DNA from: Clostridium beijerinckii
GTDB lineage: Bacteria > Bacillota > Clostridia > Clostridiales > Clostridiaceae
DNA: 64,000 nt
Direction: 5' to 3'
Assembly (NCBI RefSeq): GCF_018223745.1
Contig: NZ_CP073653.1
Location: 859,001 to 923,000 of the forward strand
Shown: piece after piece, positions 42,018 to 51,673 of the stretch
Layout of the letters: the number at the start of each line of letters is the position of its first letter
Position numbering within the stretch: position 1 is the first letter of the stretch
Notes under the pieces: generated by a model
Told to the model about the DNA's origin: nothing
The model's input: only the letters and a program-made list of their open reading frames with translations
Database searches by the model: none
Made by a program: the position numbers and the translations under genes

Positions 42018-43872
42018 AAAAATCCTCCTTATTTAGATGTACGGGTCCACCGATTATAAAAATTGTTCTATTTTTTTGAGAATTATCAATTGAAAATATA
42101 GCTTCAGTACCATATAAAAGTTGTAATCTTAGATATACATTTTTAAGTCCCATTCCGCCAATCCTTAATGATTTTAGTTCTTTAGTTCTGTTTAAATTAT
42201 AGAGATTAGATAATAATTTCTCTTTATCTTGATCACTTAAACAACCACCATTATCTTCGATATATATAAGCCACTTTTGATCATTTGTTATAGAAGATTT
42301 GATATCTAAAATCCAAGGTGGTGAGGAGCTAAAGCCATATTTAAAAGCATTTTCTACTATAGGTTGTATTATTAGTTTAGGAATTAAAATGTTCTTTGTT
42401 GATTCATGAATATTTGAAGTATAAATAAAATCACTTCCATATCGCATTTTCATACATTCAATATATTTTTCCGTATATGATATTTCTAAAGATAAATGAA
42501 CAGCAGTTTCATCGCATGTTGTAATATAACGGAAATAATCACACAATGCATGACATATATTAATTATTTCGCTATTCATATCTTCTTCAGCCATGATACT
42601 TATATTTGTTAAACTATTATATAAAAAGTGTGGATTAATAAGAGATTGGGTCGCTTGTAGTTTTGCACGAGTTTCTTCTGATTTTAATAATAAAATTTCA
42701 TGAGAAGAATCTCTTAATTTTTCATACATATCACAAAACGATTGATAGAGCTCGGAAATTTCAAGTATATTACTATTAATTGGAACTAATAGAGTTTCAT
42801 TTTCATTTAATACTCTGTCTATAGTGACCATCTTTGTAGAATTAGTTAAAGTACTTAAAGGTTGAGTTAATCTACTTGAAATTATAAAACATAAAAATAG
42901 TGTAAAAATGATTGAAATTATAGCTATAATAATAAAACCTTCTTTAAAGGAGTGCAATGATCTGAAAACAACTTCCTTAGGTTCAACGGCAATGATTGTC
43001 CAATTATATGAATCGACTTTTTGATACGACATCAGGACATCATGCTTACTATCTATATTAATAAAATACCCAACTGATGGACTTAAATTGTGTTCTTGTA
43101 TAGTATTAGTATAATTTATATTATCTTCTGGGGCAGATGAATAGGGGTAAACTAACTCATTATGTTCATTATATATATAGAATGATGTTGAAGGATTTTT
43201 TTGCTTTAATTCTGAAATTAGAGAGAATATAGTGTTGCAATCTTGTACTACTTCAACAATACCTTCTGGTTCATTATTTCGATTAAAGAATACACGTGAA
43301 AGTGAAAGATAATGATGGTTTGACATATTTTCAATTTTAGTAGGAGAGTATGATAATTTATCAGTAAGAAAAATATTTTTTTCACCATTTTTATCTAATG
43401 TATCCTTATACCATGGTACCGTATTCAAATCTACATTTATTACTCCTTGAAAGAAACCTGATCCTATACATATTCCATTTTGTGTATAAAGATTAACTTG
43501 ACTGGCTGATTGAAAGGGACCGATTATAGCAGTAATAATATCATATATAGCTAAAACGTTTTCTCTAGATTGAGTAAAATGTTCGAGATTTATTGTATCT
43601 GTGTTATTATGTGTAAAACTAGTAAAATTCTTTTTTATAGCATTCGAGTAGACAATATTCATGGATATTGTGGACATATTATTTAATTCGGTTGATACTG
43701 ATTTATGAATAGAGGCACTGATAGTTTCAGATTTGGTTTTGGCTGTTTGGTAAATATTATCACTATAAAAGTAATAAAAACAAAGAAAGAATAAAAGCAA
43801 TAATAAGGCTACTAGCAACCCATAAATAGAAAATAAGTATGTCTTTTGAGAATAACGTAATTTATAATTCAT
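41995..43872 (-). CDS. Sensor histidine kinase (YesM-like)
   Basis: Membrane sensor of 625 residues from the ATG at 43872, chosen for its GAGGAGG site. One N-terminal membrane helix lies at about 10-33 and a second at about 305-330, enclosing an extracellular region of some 270 residues of the Cache type. A HAMP-like segment follows, then the His_kinase domain with the phospho-accepting His in QSLINPHFLYNSLTNIS and the HATPase domain with VENAFKYG (N box) and GGMGLKNVYLRL (G box). It probably senses an oligosaccharide, directly or through the ABC binding protein next door, and phosphorylates the adjacent AraC-type regulator. Confidence 0.92.
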   Translation of the reverse strand: MNYKLRYSQKTYLFSIYGLLVALLLLLFFLCFYYFYSDNIYQTAKTKSETISASIHKSVSTELNNMSTISMNIVYSNAIKKNFTSFTHNNTDTINLEHFTQSRENVLAIYDIITAIIGPFQSASQVNLYTQNGICIGSGFFQGVINVDLNTVPWYKDTLDKNGEKNIFLTDKLSYSPTKIENMSNHHYLSLSRVFFNRNNEPEGIVEVVQDCNTIFSLISELKQKNPSTSFYIYNEHNELVYPYSSAPEDNINYTNTIQEHNLSPSVGYFINIDSKHDVLMSYQKVDSYNWTIIAVEPKEVVFRSLHSFKEGFIIIAIISIIFTLFLCFIISSRLTQPLSTLTNSTKMVTIDRVLNENETLLVPINSNILEISELYQSFCDMYEKLRDSSHEILLLKSEETRAKLQATQSLINPHFLYNSLTNISIMAEEDMNSEIINICHALCDYFRYITTCDETAVHLSLEISYTEKYIECMKMRYGSDFIYTSNIHESTKNILIPKLIIQPIVENAFKYGFSSSPPWILDIKSSITNDQKWLIYIEDNGGCLSDQDKEKLLSNLYNLNRTKELKSLRIGGMGLKNVYLRLQLLYGTEAIFSIDNSQKNRTIFIIGGPVHLNKEDFYEQYTHL

Positions 43873-44042
43873 TATAATCCTCCTCTCCAAAACACATTAT
43901 ATAATAATGTTCAAAAAAGTGCAAAACGGAGTTCTTTTTTATCTATGTCTAATTAATATACTTAGTGATATTATAAGCATGTAGCCAATGTAAAGCATAT
44001 CAGAAATGTGGACAAATATTTATATTAATGGGGGTATAGTTA

Positions 44043-45371
44043 ATGAGTAAACGTTTATTAAAATTAGTTAGTGCGGTTTGTATGACAGCACTGATAGGGA
44101 GTGCTTTTGTAGGGTGTGGAAGCAGCAATGGAGATGGAAGTAAAAGTGCATCGGGAAGTGGAGATTCAGTTACATTAACATTTGGATCTCATCAATCAGG
44201 TCTTCCAACATCTGGAGTTGTACAGGATTTGGCAAAAGATTTTGAAAAAGAAACAGGAATTAAAATTGATTTTCAAATTTCTCCGGATGCTCAATGGCGT
44301 GATTTACTTAAAGTAAAGTTGGATTCTGGTGAAGCACCAGATATTTTCTGCGCGGATGCTGATCCTTTAAATCTAGTAACAAGAGTTAATCCTGAAAAAT
44401 ACGTATTAGATGTATCAAGTGAAGAATGGGTAAAGAGAATGGACCCAAATGTTCTTCCTTCAATCTCATACAATAGCAAAGTTTATGGTATCACTTTTCC
44501 AGGTAAAAAAATGTATTTCTATGTTTACAATAAAGAGATATTTGAAAAATTAGGCTTGAAAATACCAACTAATTATCAAGAATTCAAAAATGTATGTCAA
44601 AAAATAAAAGATTCAGGAGTTACTCCAATTTATGAAGGAACTCAAAATGGATGGCATCAAGTACTTCCATTATTTGAAACAGGAGCAATGTATCAACAAA
44701 AGCATCCAGACTTATACAATAAGCTTAATAAAAATGAAGTTGATTTAGATTCTATACCTGAATTACAAACTATAATCAATGAATTAAAAGAATGTGCTGA
44801 TTTAGGTTTTTATGGAGATAATTACTTAAGTAATTCAGTAGAAAATGCAAAAGAAGCAATGGCAAAAGGAAAAGCTGCAATGTTTATAGCAGAATCAGCA
44901 TGGAGAAATGAAGTGAAATCGGATTTTCCTGATTTTGACGTTAATAAGTTAGGTATATTTGCAATGCCTTGGGGAGATAACCAAACAATTGGTGTGAATC
45001 CTGCAAGTAATGCATATTTTATAAATAAAAATGGAAAGCATGTAGAAGAAGCAAAGAAATTCTTTGATTTCCTAGCAAAACCTGAGAACTTACAAAAACG
45101 TTTAGATGGACAACCAGGATTATCAGAATTATGCTGGCCTGAAGTAAAATCAAAATATTCAAAAGAGGACCAAGCATACATTGATTCATTGCAAAAAGGA
45201 ATGGTTATGCAAGCTGGCGTTAAATATATTGACAGCCAATGGATGGATATTGGAAAAGACTTAGAGGCTATGTATAGTGGTTCATCAACTCCAAAGCAAG
45301 TATTAGAAACAATTATGAATAGAAGAACAGAACAAGCTAAATTACAAAAAGATCCTGATTGGGATAAATAA
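44043..45371 (+). CDS. ABC sugar transporter, substrate-binding lipoprotein
   Basis: Extracellular lipid-anchored binding protein (442 aa, family 1 solute-binding fold) that delivers a sugar to the two permeases downstream. The signal peptide is followed by lipobox AFVGC with the lipidated Cys25 and a Ser/Gly-rich linker. Mature sequence begins VTLTFGSHQSG. The cluster context with GH31 alpha-xylosidase suggests xyloglucan or isoprimeverose-type oligosaccharides, but the ligand cannot be read directly. A GGGG site precedes the ATG. AGTAAACGTTTATT (44046-44059) at the start of the gene matches 12 of 14 positions of the CcpA cre consensus, a possible catabolite-repression site. No ATPase gene is present, so a shared MsmK-type ATPase is expected elsewhere. 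Confidence 0.92.
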   Translation: MSKRLLKLVSAVCMTALIGSAFVGCGSSNGDGSKSASGSGDSVTLTFGSHQSGLPTSGVVQDLAKDFEKETGIKIDFQISPDAQWRDLLKVKLDSGEAPDIFCADADPLNLVTRVNPEKYVLDVSSEEWVKRMDPNVLPSISYNSKVYGITFPGKKMYFYVYNKEIFEKLGLKIPTNYQEFKNVCQKIKDSGVTPIYEGTQNGWHQVLPLFETGAMYQQKHPDLYNKLNKNEVDLDSIPELQTIINELKECADLGFYGDNYLSNSVENAKEAMAKGKAAMFIAESAWRNEVKSDFPDFDVNKLGIFAMPWGDNQTIGVNPASNAYFINKNGKHVEEAKKFFDFLAKPENLQKRLDGQPGLSELCWPEVKSKYSKEDQAYIDSLQKGMVMQAGVKYIDSQWMDIGKDLEAMYSGSSTPKQVLETIMNRRTEQAKLQKDPDWDK

Positions 45372-45384
45372 TTACGGTTATATG

Positions 45385-45417
45385 AAAATAAGGTTTCTCC
45401 TTTTGAAACCTTATTTT
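45385..45417 (+). terminator. Intercistronic hairpin between binding-protein and permease genes
   Basis: A 13-bp perfect stem (45385-45397 with 45405-45417) with a short T-rich tail. It probably gives partial termination or protects the upstream mRNA, so the binding protein is made in excess of the permeases. Confidence 0.7.
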
Positions 45418-45437
45418 ATTAAAATGGAGGGATTTGA

Positions 45438-46316
45438 ATGGACAGAAAAAAATTATATCCGTGGTACTTTACAAGCGGGGCTCTATTAATCTTTTTCTTA
45501 CTTTGTTTTTTACCAGGAATTATAGGTATATTATATTCATTCACAGATTGGAATAATTTCACTGATAAGATCAATTTTATAGGATTCAAAAATTATGCTG
45601 AAGTATTGAAAGGTAAGCCAGAATACCGTGCATATTTGTGGAATACAGTATTATTTACTACAGTTACAACAATCATGAAAACGGTAGTTGGTCTAGCTTT
45701 AGCCCTATTATTAACACAAAAATTTATCAAACTAAAAAACTTTCATAGAATGGTTATATTTTCTCCTCAAGTAATGTCTTACTTAGTAGTGGGACTTGTT
45801 TTCAAAAGTATGCTACATCCAGATACAGGATTCGTAAATAATTTTCTTAAATCTGTAGGGATGGATTTCTTGGCTATGAATTGGCTGACTGATTTAAAAA
45901 TTGTTTTTGCAACTGTCATGTCTGTAGATACTTGGAAGGGTATGGGGTACATAATGGTTGTAATTATTGCAGGATTGATGTCTATTTCTCCTGATTATTA
46001 TGAAGCAGCAAATATTGATGGTGCTAATTTTTGGCAAAAGTTTCGATTAATAACCTTGCCATTATTAAAACCAATTATTATAAATGCAACTATATTAAAT
46101 GTAACATATGGATTTAGAGTATTTGATATGATTTATTCATTAACTAACGGTGGACCAGGTAATGCAACAGGTGTAATTAATACTGCAGTTTATAAGGAGT
46201 TCTCTAAAGGAAATTATGCAATGGGTACTACATTATCAAGTATATTATTCTTTGCATTATTACTATTAGTATATTTCATTATAAAATCTATGGAAAATAA
46301 GGAGGTAGATGCATAA
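45438..46316 (+). CDS. ABC sugar transporter permease (MalF/UgpA type)
   Basis: Inner-membrane permease of 292 residues with six hydrophobic segments. The ATPase-docking EAA loop is visible as YYEAANIDGANFWQKFRLITLPLLKP, key words EAANIDGA and LITLPLLKP, at about 190-215. The N-terminus WYFTSGALLIFFLLCFLPGI is the first helix. AATGGAGGG precedes the ATG. The stop overlaps the next ATG by one base (TAATG), so translation is coupled to the second permease. It pairs with the MalG-type gene to form the channel for the lipoprotein upstream. Confidence 0.93.
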   Translation: MDRKKLYPWYFTSGALLIFFLLCFLPGIIGILYSFTDWNNFTDKINFIGFKNYAEVLKGKPEYRAYLWNTVLFTTVTTIMKTVVGLALALLLTQKFIKLKNFHRMVIFSPQVMSYLVVGLVFKSMLHPDTGFVNNFLKSVGMDFLAMNWLTDLKIVFATVMSVDTWKGMGYIMVVIIAGLMSISPDYYEAANIDGANFWQKFRLITLPLLKPIIINATILNVTYGFRVFDMIYSLTNGGPGNATGVINTAVYKEFSKGNYAMGTTLSSILFFALLLLVYFIIKSMENKEVDA

Positions 46317-47143
46317 TGGTAACTTTAAAGAAGTCAATTGGAAGCGTAATCGCAAATATAGTAACAATTTTTATAAGCTTATTAGTACTAATACCAATGG
46401 TAGTTTTATTTCTTAATTCTTTTAAGAGTCAAGGTGAATCAAATAAGATGTCGCTGTCTCTGCCTAAAGAATGGATATTTGCAAACTATAAAACAGTAAT
46501 CGAACAGGGAAAATTGGTCTCATCGTTTTTAAACAGCCTTTTATATGCTACTTGTAGTGTTTTAATAATTGTAATTGTAGTAGCAGCAGCGGCGTTTGTT
46601 ATTGCAAGAAATCGTAAAGGTATTAATAATTTTATATATTACTTTATCCTTTCAGGTATAGCGATACCAATTAACAATGTTGCATTAATGAAAGTTTTGC
46701 AGGCATTAAATCTTGTAAATACTAGATTAGGGATTATTCTTGTTTATGCAGCAATAAACATTCCTCTTAGCTTATTTTTATCATATGGGTTTATTTCAAC
46801 AATACCTAGAGAGATTGATGAAGCCGCTGTTATTGATGGATGTGGACCAATTAGATTATTTATAAAAATAATACTTCCATTATTAAAACCGATTATTTCG
46901 ACTTTATTTGTTTTGAATTTTATGGCTGTTTGGAATGACTTTACAATGCCTTTATATTATTTAAATAATTCTGCAAAATGGCCAATGACATTAGCGGTTT
47001 ATAATTTCTTTGGAGCATTTGAAAATTCATGGAATTTAGTTAGTGCAGATATAATACTAACATTGCTACCTGTATTAATTATATTTATATTAGGGCAAAA
47101 ATATATTGTTGGTGGTGTTTCAGCAGGGTCTGTAAAAGGCTAA
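46316..47143 (+). CDS. ABC sugar transporter permease (MalG/UgpE type)
   Basis: Second permease of 275 residues with six membrane helices. The EAA loop reads IDEAAVIDGCGPIRLFIKIILPLLKP, key words EAAVIDG and ILPLLKP, at about 165-190. It overlaps the preceding permease gene by one base and is preceded by AAGGAGG within that gene. A 129-base gap with a small hairpin (47220-47252) separates it from the alpha-xylosidase gene, which is probably in the same operon. No ATPase domain is present. Confidence 0.93.
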   Translation: MVTLKKSIGSVIANIVTIFISLLVLIPMVVLFLNSFKSQGESNKMSLSLPKEWIFANYKTVIEQGKLVSSFLNSLLYATCSVLIIVIVVAAAAFVIARNRKGINNFIYYFILSGIAIPINNVALMKVLQALNLVNTRLGIILVYAAINIPLSLFLSYGFISTIPREIDEAAVIDGCGPIRLFIKIILPLLKPIISTLFVLNFMAVWNDFTMPLYYLNNSAKWPMTLAVYNFFGAFENSWNLVSADIILTLLPVLIIFILGQKYIVGGVSAGSVKG

Positions 47144-47272
47144 TAGAGCAGGAATGTTATAGTTAGATAATTTAGCATAGTTTAAATAGAAAGAATAAAT
47201 AAAATAATAGAATTTATAAAGTTCCTAAAGACAAAAGCTTATTTAGGAAACAGAGTAGGAGCGTGTATTAAT

Positions 47273-49630
47273 ATGAAATTTAGCAATGGATGCTGGCTGG
47301 ACAAGCCAGGATATCAGATATTTAGCCCTCAAGAAGTTTATAGTACTAAAATAGAAGAGGATGTTGTAACTCTTTATGCACCATGTAATAAGATAAACCA
47401 ACGAGGAGATACATTAAAGGGGCCAGTTATAACATATAAAATCTCTTCGCCAATGGAAAATGTAATAAGAGTTAGAGCATATCATTTTATGGGACAACGA
47501 AAAAAGTCTCCAAACTTTGAAATTTATAAAGATGAGAAGGTTAATAGTTTAATAGAAGAAAATGAAAAAAATATAATATTTAAATCAGGAGATCTTAAAG
47601 CTGTAATAGATAAAGATGTATTTCAAATGAGCTTTTATAGAGGAGATAAAAAGCTAACGTCTAGTATGCCAAGAGGACTATCATATGTTAATACTGCTGA
47701 AGAAAGAGTCTTTATGAAGGTTCCAGAAGAAGGAGTCTTCATGAAGGAAGAATTACAATTATCCGTAGGGGAATTGGTTTATGGACTTGGAGAAAGGTTT
47801 ACCCCTCTAGTAAAGAATGGCCAAAGCATAGATATATGGAATGAAGATGGAGGAACAAGTACAGAGCAGTCATATAAAAACATACCATTTTATATGACTA
47901 ATAAAGGATATGGAGTATTTGTAAATCATCCTGAAAGGGTATCTTTTGAAGTTGGTTCAGAAAAAGTCACTAAAGTTCAATTTAGCGTTCCAGGAGAATA
48001 TCTAGATTACTTTATAATTGGTGGAGAATCAATGAAAGAAGTAGTTGAAAATTATACAACACTAACAGGTAAACCAGCACTTCCACCAGCATGGTCATTT
48101 GGATTATGGTTAACAACATCTTTCACTACAAATTATGATGAAGAAACGGTTAATAGTTTTGTTGATGGCATGGCAGATAGAGATCTGCCACTTAGAGTAT
48201 TTCATTTCGATTGCTTTTGGATGAAAGATTTTAATTGGTGTAATTTTGAATGGGATAGCAGAGTATTCCCAGATCCAAAGGGAATGCTTACAAGATTAAA
48301 GAAAAAAGGATTAAAAATATGTGTCTGGATAAATCCATATATTGCTCAAGAATCAAAGTTATTTAATGAAGGTATGGAACACGGATATTTCATAAAGAAA
48401 CCTAATGGTGATGTGTGGCAATGGGATTTATGGCAGCCTGCAATGGGGATTGTAGATTTTACAAATCCAGATGCATGCAAATGGTATTCAGATAAGCTTA
48501 AAGAATTAATTGATATGGGAGTAGACTGCTTTAAGACTGATTTTGGTGAACGTATACCAACAGAGGTTGAGTATTTCGATGGATCAGATCCATATAAAAT
48601 GCACAATTATTATACCCAAATATATAATAAGGTAGTATTTGAGACTTTAAAAGAAAATTTAGGAGACGATGAGGCAGCAGTATTTGCAAGATCAGCTACT
48701 GTTGGAGGACAAAAATTCCCAGTACATTGGGGAGGAGACTGTGAAGCGAATTATGAATCAATGGCAGAAAGTTTAAGAGGTGGATTATCTCTTTGCATGT
48801 CGGGCTTTGGATTCTGGAGCCACGATATAGGAGGTTTTGAAAGTACTGCAACAGCTGATGTATATAAGAGATGGGTTGCCTTTGGATTATTATCTTCTCA
48901 TAGTAGGTTACATGGAAGCAGTTCGTATAGAGTACCATGGCTTTATGATGAAGAAGCTTGTGATGTGGTTAGATTTTTTACTAAACTTAAGTGTAGAATA
49001 ATGCCATATTTATATAACATAGCTAATGATGCATCAAAAAGAGGTATACCAGCTATGAGAGCTATGATGTTAGAATTCCAAGATGATCTAGCTTGTAATT
49101 ACTTGGATAAACAATATATGCTTGGAGATTCTATCTTAGTTGCACCCATATTTAATGAAGAGGGAGAAGCAAATTATTATTTACCAGAAGGAATGTGGAC
49201 TAACTTCATAAGTGGAAAGAAATATAAGGGTGGAAGATGGATCAGAGAAAGACATGATTACTTAAGTGTACCTATGATGGTTAAAGAAAATAGTTTAATT
49301 GCTGTTGGAAATGAAAATTCTAAGCCGGACTACAATTATAGAGATAATGTATCAATTTTTGCCTATGAATTAAAAGAAAATAAGAAAACAACTACAAGTG
49401 TCGTAGACATGAAAGGCAACAAAGTTCTTGAAGTGGAAGTCACAAAAAATGAAAAAAGTATTATTATTGAATCTATAGGTACTGAAGGAGAATGGTCTTT
49501 AGTACTCAAGAAACTTTCTAATATAGAAAATGTTGATAATGGAGTACTTATTCATCAAGGAGAGGATACAATAATTAAATTTACAGATGGAAATTGCAAA
49601 TGTAATTGTAAAATAGAGTTTAGCATGTAA
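47273..49630 (+). CDS. Alpha-xylosidase, glycoside hydrolase family 31 (YicI-like)
   Basis: Cytosolic retaining glycosidase that removes alpha-1,6-linked xylose, for example from isoprimeverose and xyloglucan oligosaccharides. 785 residues, close to E. coli YicI. The catalytic nucleophile is D423 in CFKTDFGERIP and the acid/base D489 in HWGGDCEANYESMAESLRGG. The KTDFGERIP and GGDC.ANYESMAESLRGG motifs match alpha-xylosidases rather than alpha-glucosidases. The N-terminal beta domain spans about 1-245 and the barrel 260-590. No signal peptide, so oligosaccharides imported by the ABC transporter are cut inside the cell. A weak AGGAG site lies upstream. A strong terminator follows. Confidence 0.93.
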   Translation: MKFSNGCWLDKPGYQIFSPQEVYSTKIEEDVVTLYAPCNKINQRGDTLKGPVITYKISSPMENVIRVRAYHFMGQRKKSPNFEIYKDEKVNSLIEENEKNIIFKSGDLKAVIDKDVFQMSFYRGDKKLTSSMPRGLSYVNTAEERVFMKVPEEGVFMKEELQLSVGELVYGLGERFTPLVKNGQSIDIWNEDGGTSTEQSYKNIPFYMTNKGYGVFVNHPERVSFEVGSEKVTKVQFSVPGEYLDYFIIGGESMKEVVENYTTLTGKPALPPAWSFGLWLTTSFTTNYDEETVNSFVDGMADRDLPLRVFHFDCFWMKDFNWCNFEWDSRVFPDPKGMLTRLKKKGLKICVWINPYIAQESKLFNEGMEHGYFIKKPNGDVWQWDLWQPAMGIVDFTNPDACKWYSDKLKELIDMGVDCFKTDFGERIPTEVEYFDGSDPYKMHNYYTQIYNKVVFETLKENLGDDEAAVFARSATVGGQKFPVHWGGDCEANYESMAESLRGGLSLCMSGFGFWSHDIGGFESTATADVYKRWVAFGLLSSHSRLHGSSSYRVPWLYDEEACDVVRFFTKLKCRIMPYLYNIANDASKRGIPAMRAMMLEFQDDLACNYLDKQYMLGDSILVAPIFNEEGEANYYLPEGMWTNFISGKKYKGGRWIRERHDYLSVPMMVKENSLIAVGNENSKPDYNYRDNVSIFAYELKENKKTTTSVVDMKGNKVLEVEVTKNEKSIIIESIGTEGEWSLVLKKLSNIENVDNGVLIHQGEDTIIKFTDGNCKCNCKIEFSM

Positions 49631-49665
49631 CAATTTTAATATAAAGCACATGTAATATATGTAAG

Positions 49666-49714
49666 AATCTGGAAGGTCAACTAAATTTATTATTAGTTAA
49701 CTTCTAGATTTTTA
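49666..49714 (+). terminator. Terminator of the xylosidase operon
   Basis: Long imperfect stem between 49666-49684 and 49693-49710 (AATCT.GAAG with CTTCTAGATT, AACTAA with TTAGTT), then TTTTATTAT. Confidence 0.75.
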
Positions 49715-49809
49715 TTATATAATGAATATTTTATAACCTATAATTGATATTATAATGGTATATAATAAAGTTAGGAAAAAATATAAATACAGACTTGGAG
49801 TGAATATTT

Positions 49810-51585
49810 ATGGAACTAAATTGGAGCCTAAAGGAAATATATCCGTCATTTGATGGCGATGAATTTAAACAAGACTTAAATAAATTAACAAATATTATTG
49901 AAGAAATCAATAAATGGGCATTAGAAGCTACTAAAAATAAAGATAACTTAGTAGAAAAATTAGAGGACTATATAAATAAATTTACAAAAGTAACAGACTT
50001 ATCTAGTAGAATTAGTATTTTTATAAATCTAAGCTTAAGCGTAAATACAAAGGATAAGAATGCATTGAGGTATTCAGATATTTTAGAAAAGAAATTAACA
50101 AATTTAATTGGAAGTTCAGTTAAATTTGAAAGATATATTAGCAGCATAGAAGGCCTGGATGAAATAATAAGTAAGTCTAAGTTACTTAAGGAACATGAAT
50201 TTATGTTAAAAAATATAGTTGAGCAAAGTCAATATTTGCTCAGCGATAAGGAAGAAAGTATAATTGCTAATATGAAAAATACAGGCTCAAATGCCTGGGC
50301 GAAACTTAAGGATAATTTGATTTCCACATTATTAGTAGAAATTGAAGAAGATAATGAAATTAAGCATATGCCATTAACAATGGTTTTAAATATGGCCTAT
50401 GATAAGGATGCAACTGTAAGAAAAAAAGCATATGAAGCAGAAATAAAATCTTATAAAAAAGTAGAAGAAGGTGTAGCTGCGGCATTAAATGGAATAAAGG
50501 GTGAAGTTTTAACAGTTTGTGATTTTAGGGGATATAAATCTCCACTTGAAAAGACACTCATAGATTCAAGAATGAGTGAAGAGTCTTTAGAGGCAATGTT
50601 TTTAGCTATGAAAGAAAGTCTTCCGGTATTTAGGAAATACTTGAGAAGAAAAGGTGAAATGTTAGGTCATAAAAACGGACTACCATTTTATGATTTATAT
50701 GCACCTGTTTGCGAAGCAGATATGAAGTTTACATACGAAGAAGGTACTAAATTTGTTGAAAAAAACTTCAGAACATTTAGTGACAACTTAGGAGATTTTG
50801 CAAGGAAAGCAATTGATAATCATTGGATAGATGTAAAACCAAAGGAAGGAAAAGTAGGTGGAGCTTTTTGCGAGAATCTACATTTCAATGGAGAGAGTAG
50901 AATACTCCTAAACTATGGCGATAATTTTGGAGATGTAGTAACTCTCGCTCATGAATTAGGTCATGGTTTTCACGGAGAGTGTTTAAATAATGAGACTACG
51001 TTAAATTCAGATTATCCAATGCCGATAGCAGAAACCGCATCTACATTTTGTGAAACAATAATAAAAAAGGCAGCAATAAAAGATGCTTCTAAGAATGAAG
51101 CTTTAGCAATCCTTGAAACTGAAATTAGCGATTGCACACAAGTTATTGTTGATATATACTCTAGATTCCTATTTGAAAAATCATTTTTCGAAGCTAGAAA
51201 AGGAAGTTCTTTAAGTGTTGAGGAAATAAATGATCTTATGCTGGATGCTCAAAGAGAAGCATATGGAGATGGATTAGATCCTGATTTTTTACATCCATAC
51301 ATGTGGACTTGGAAACCTCATTATTATGATGCCGAGTATAATTATTATAATTTTCCTTATGCGTTTGGATTATTATTTGCAAAAGGATTATATGCTGAAT
51401 ATTTAAAAAAAGGAAAAACTTTTTCGAAGGAGTATGAAAAATTACTTTCAATTACAGGAAAAAATAAAATAGCTGATGTAGCAAGAGTTATGGGCATAGA
51501 TATAAATGATACAGAATTCTGGAGAAATTCTTTAAAAACTATAGAAGAGGATATAGAAGAATTTATAGATCTTAGTAATAAATAA
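49810..51585 (+). CDS. pepF: Oligoendopeptidase F
   Basis: Zinc metallopeptidase of the M3B family that degrades short peptides in the cytosol. 591 residues, the usual length. The zinc motif HELGH lies at H381-E382-H385 in TLAHELGHGFHGE, and the third ligand Glu is in IAETASTFCETI about 25 residues later. The N-terminal helical part (1-200) and DPDFLHPYMWTWKPHYY near the C-terminus are typical. A TTGGAGTG site precedes the ATG. It stands alone after the xylosidase terminator, and a hairpin (51603-51640) follows. Confidence 0.94.
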   Translation: MELNWSLKEIYPSFDGDEFKQDLNKLTNIIEEINKWALEATKNKDNLVEKLEDYINKFTKVTDLSSRISIFINLSLSVNTKDKNALRYSDILEKKLTNLIGSSVKFERYISSIEGLDEIISKSKLLKEHEFMLKNIVEQSQYLLSDKEESIIANMKNTGSNAWAKLKDNLISTLLVEIEEDNEIKHMPLTMVLNMAYDKDATVRKKAYEAEIKSYKKVEEGVAAALNGIKGEVLTVCDFRGYKSPLEKTLIDSRMSEESLEAMFLAMKESLPVFRKYLRRKGEMLGHKNGLPFYDLYAPVCEADMKFTYEEGTKFVEKNFRTFSDNLGDFARKAIDNHWIDVKPKEGKVGGAFCENLHFNGESRILLNYGDNFGDVVTLAHELGHGFHGECLNNETTLNSDYPMPIAETASTFCETIIKKAAIKDASKNEALAILETEISDCTQVIVDIYSRFLFEKSFFEARKGSSLSVEEINDLMLDAQREAYGDGLDPDFLHPYMWTWKPHYYDAEYNYYNFPYAFGLLFAKGLYAEYLKKGKTFSKEYEKLLSITGKNKIADVARVMGIDINDTEFWRNSLKTIEEDIEEFIDLSNK

Positions 51586-51602
51586 GAAAAATTTTTATGG
51601 AA

Positions 51603-51640
51603 TTATTCATCAAATAAATATATTTTTATTTGATGAATAA
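51603..51640. terminator. Hairpin after pepF
   Basis: A 16-bp perfect stem (51603-51618 with 51625-51640). The + strand lacks a clear T tail after it, so termination may be incomplete. Confidence 0.5.
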
Positions 51641-51673
51641 TAGGTATAGTAGGGGTTAGAGGAGTAATTTTAA

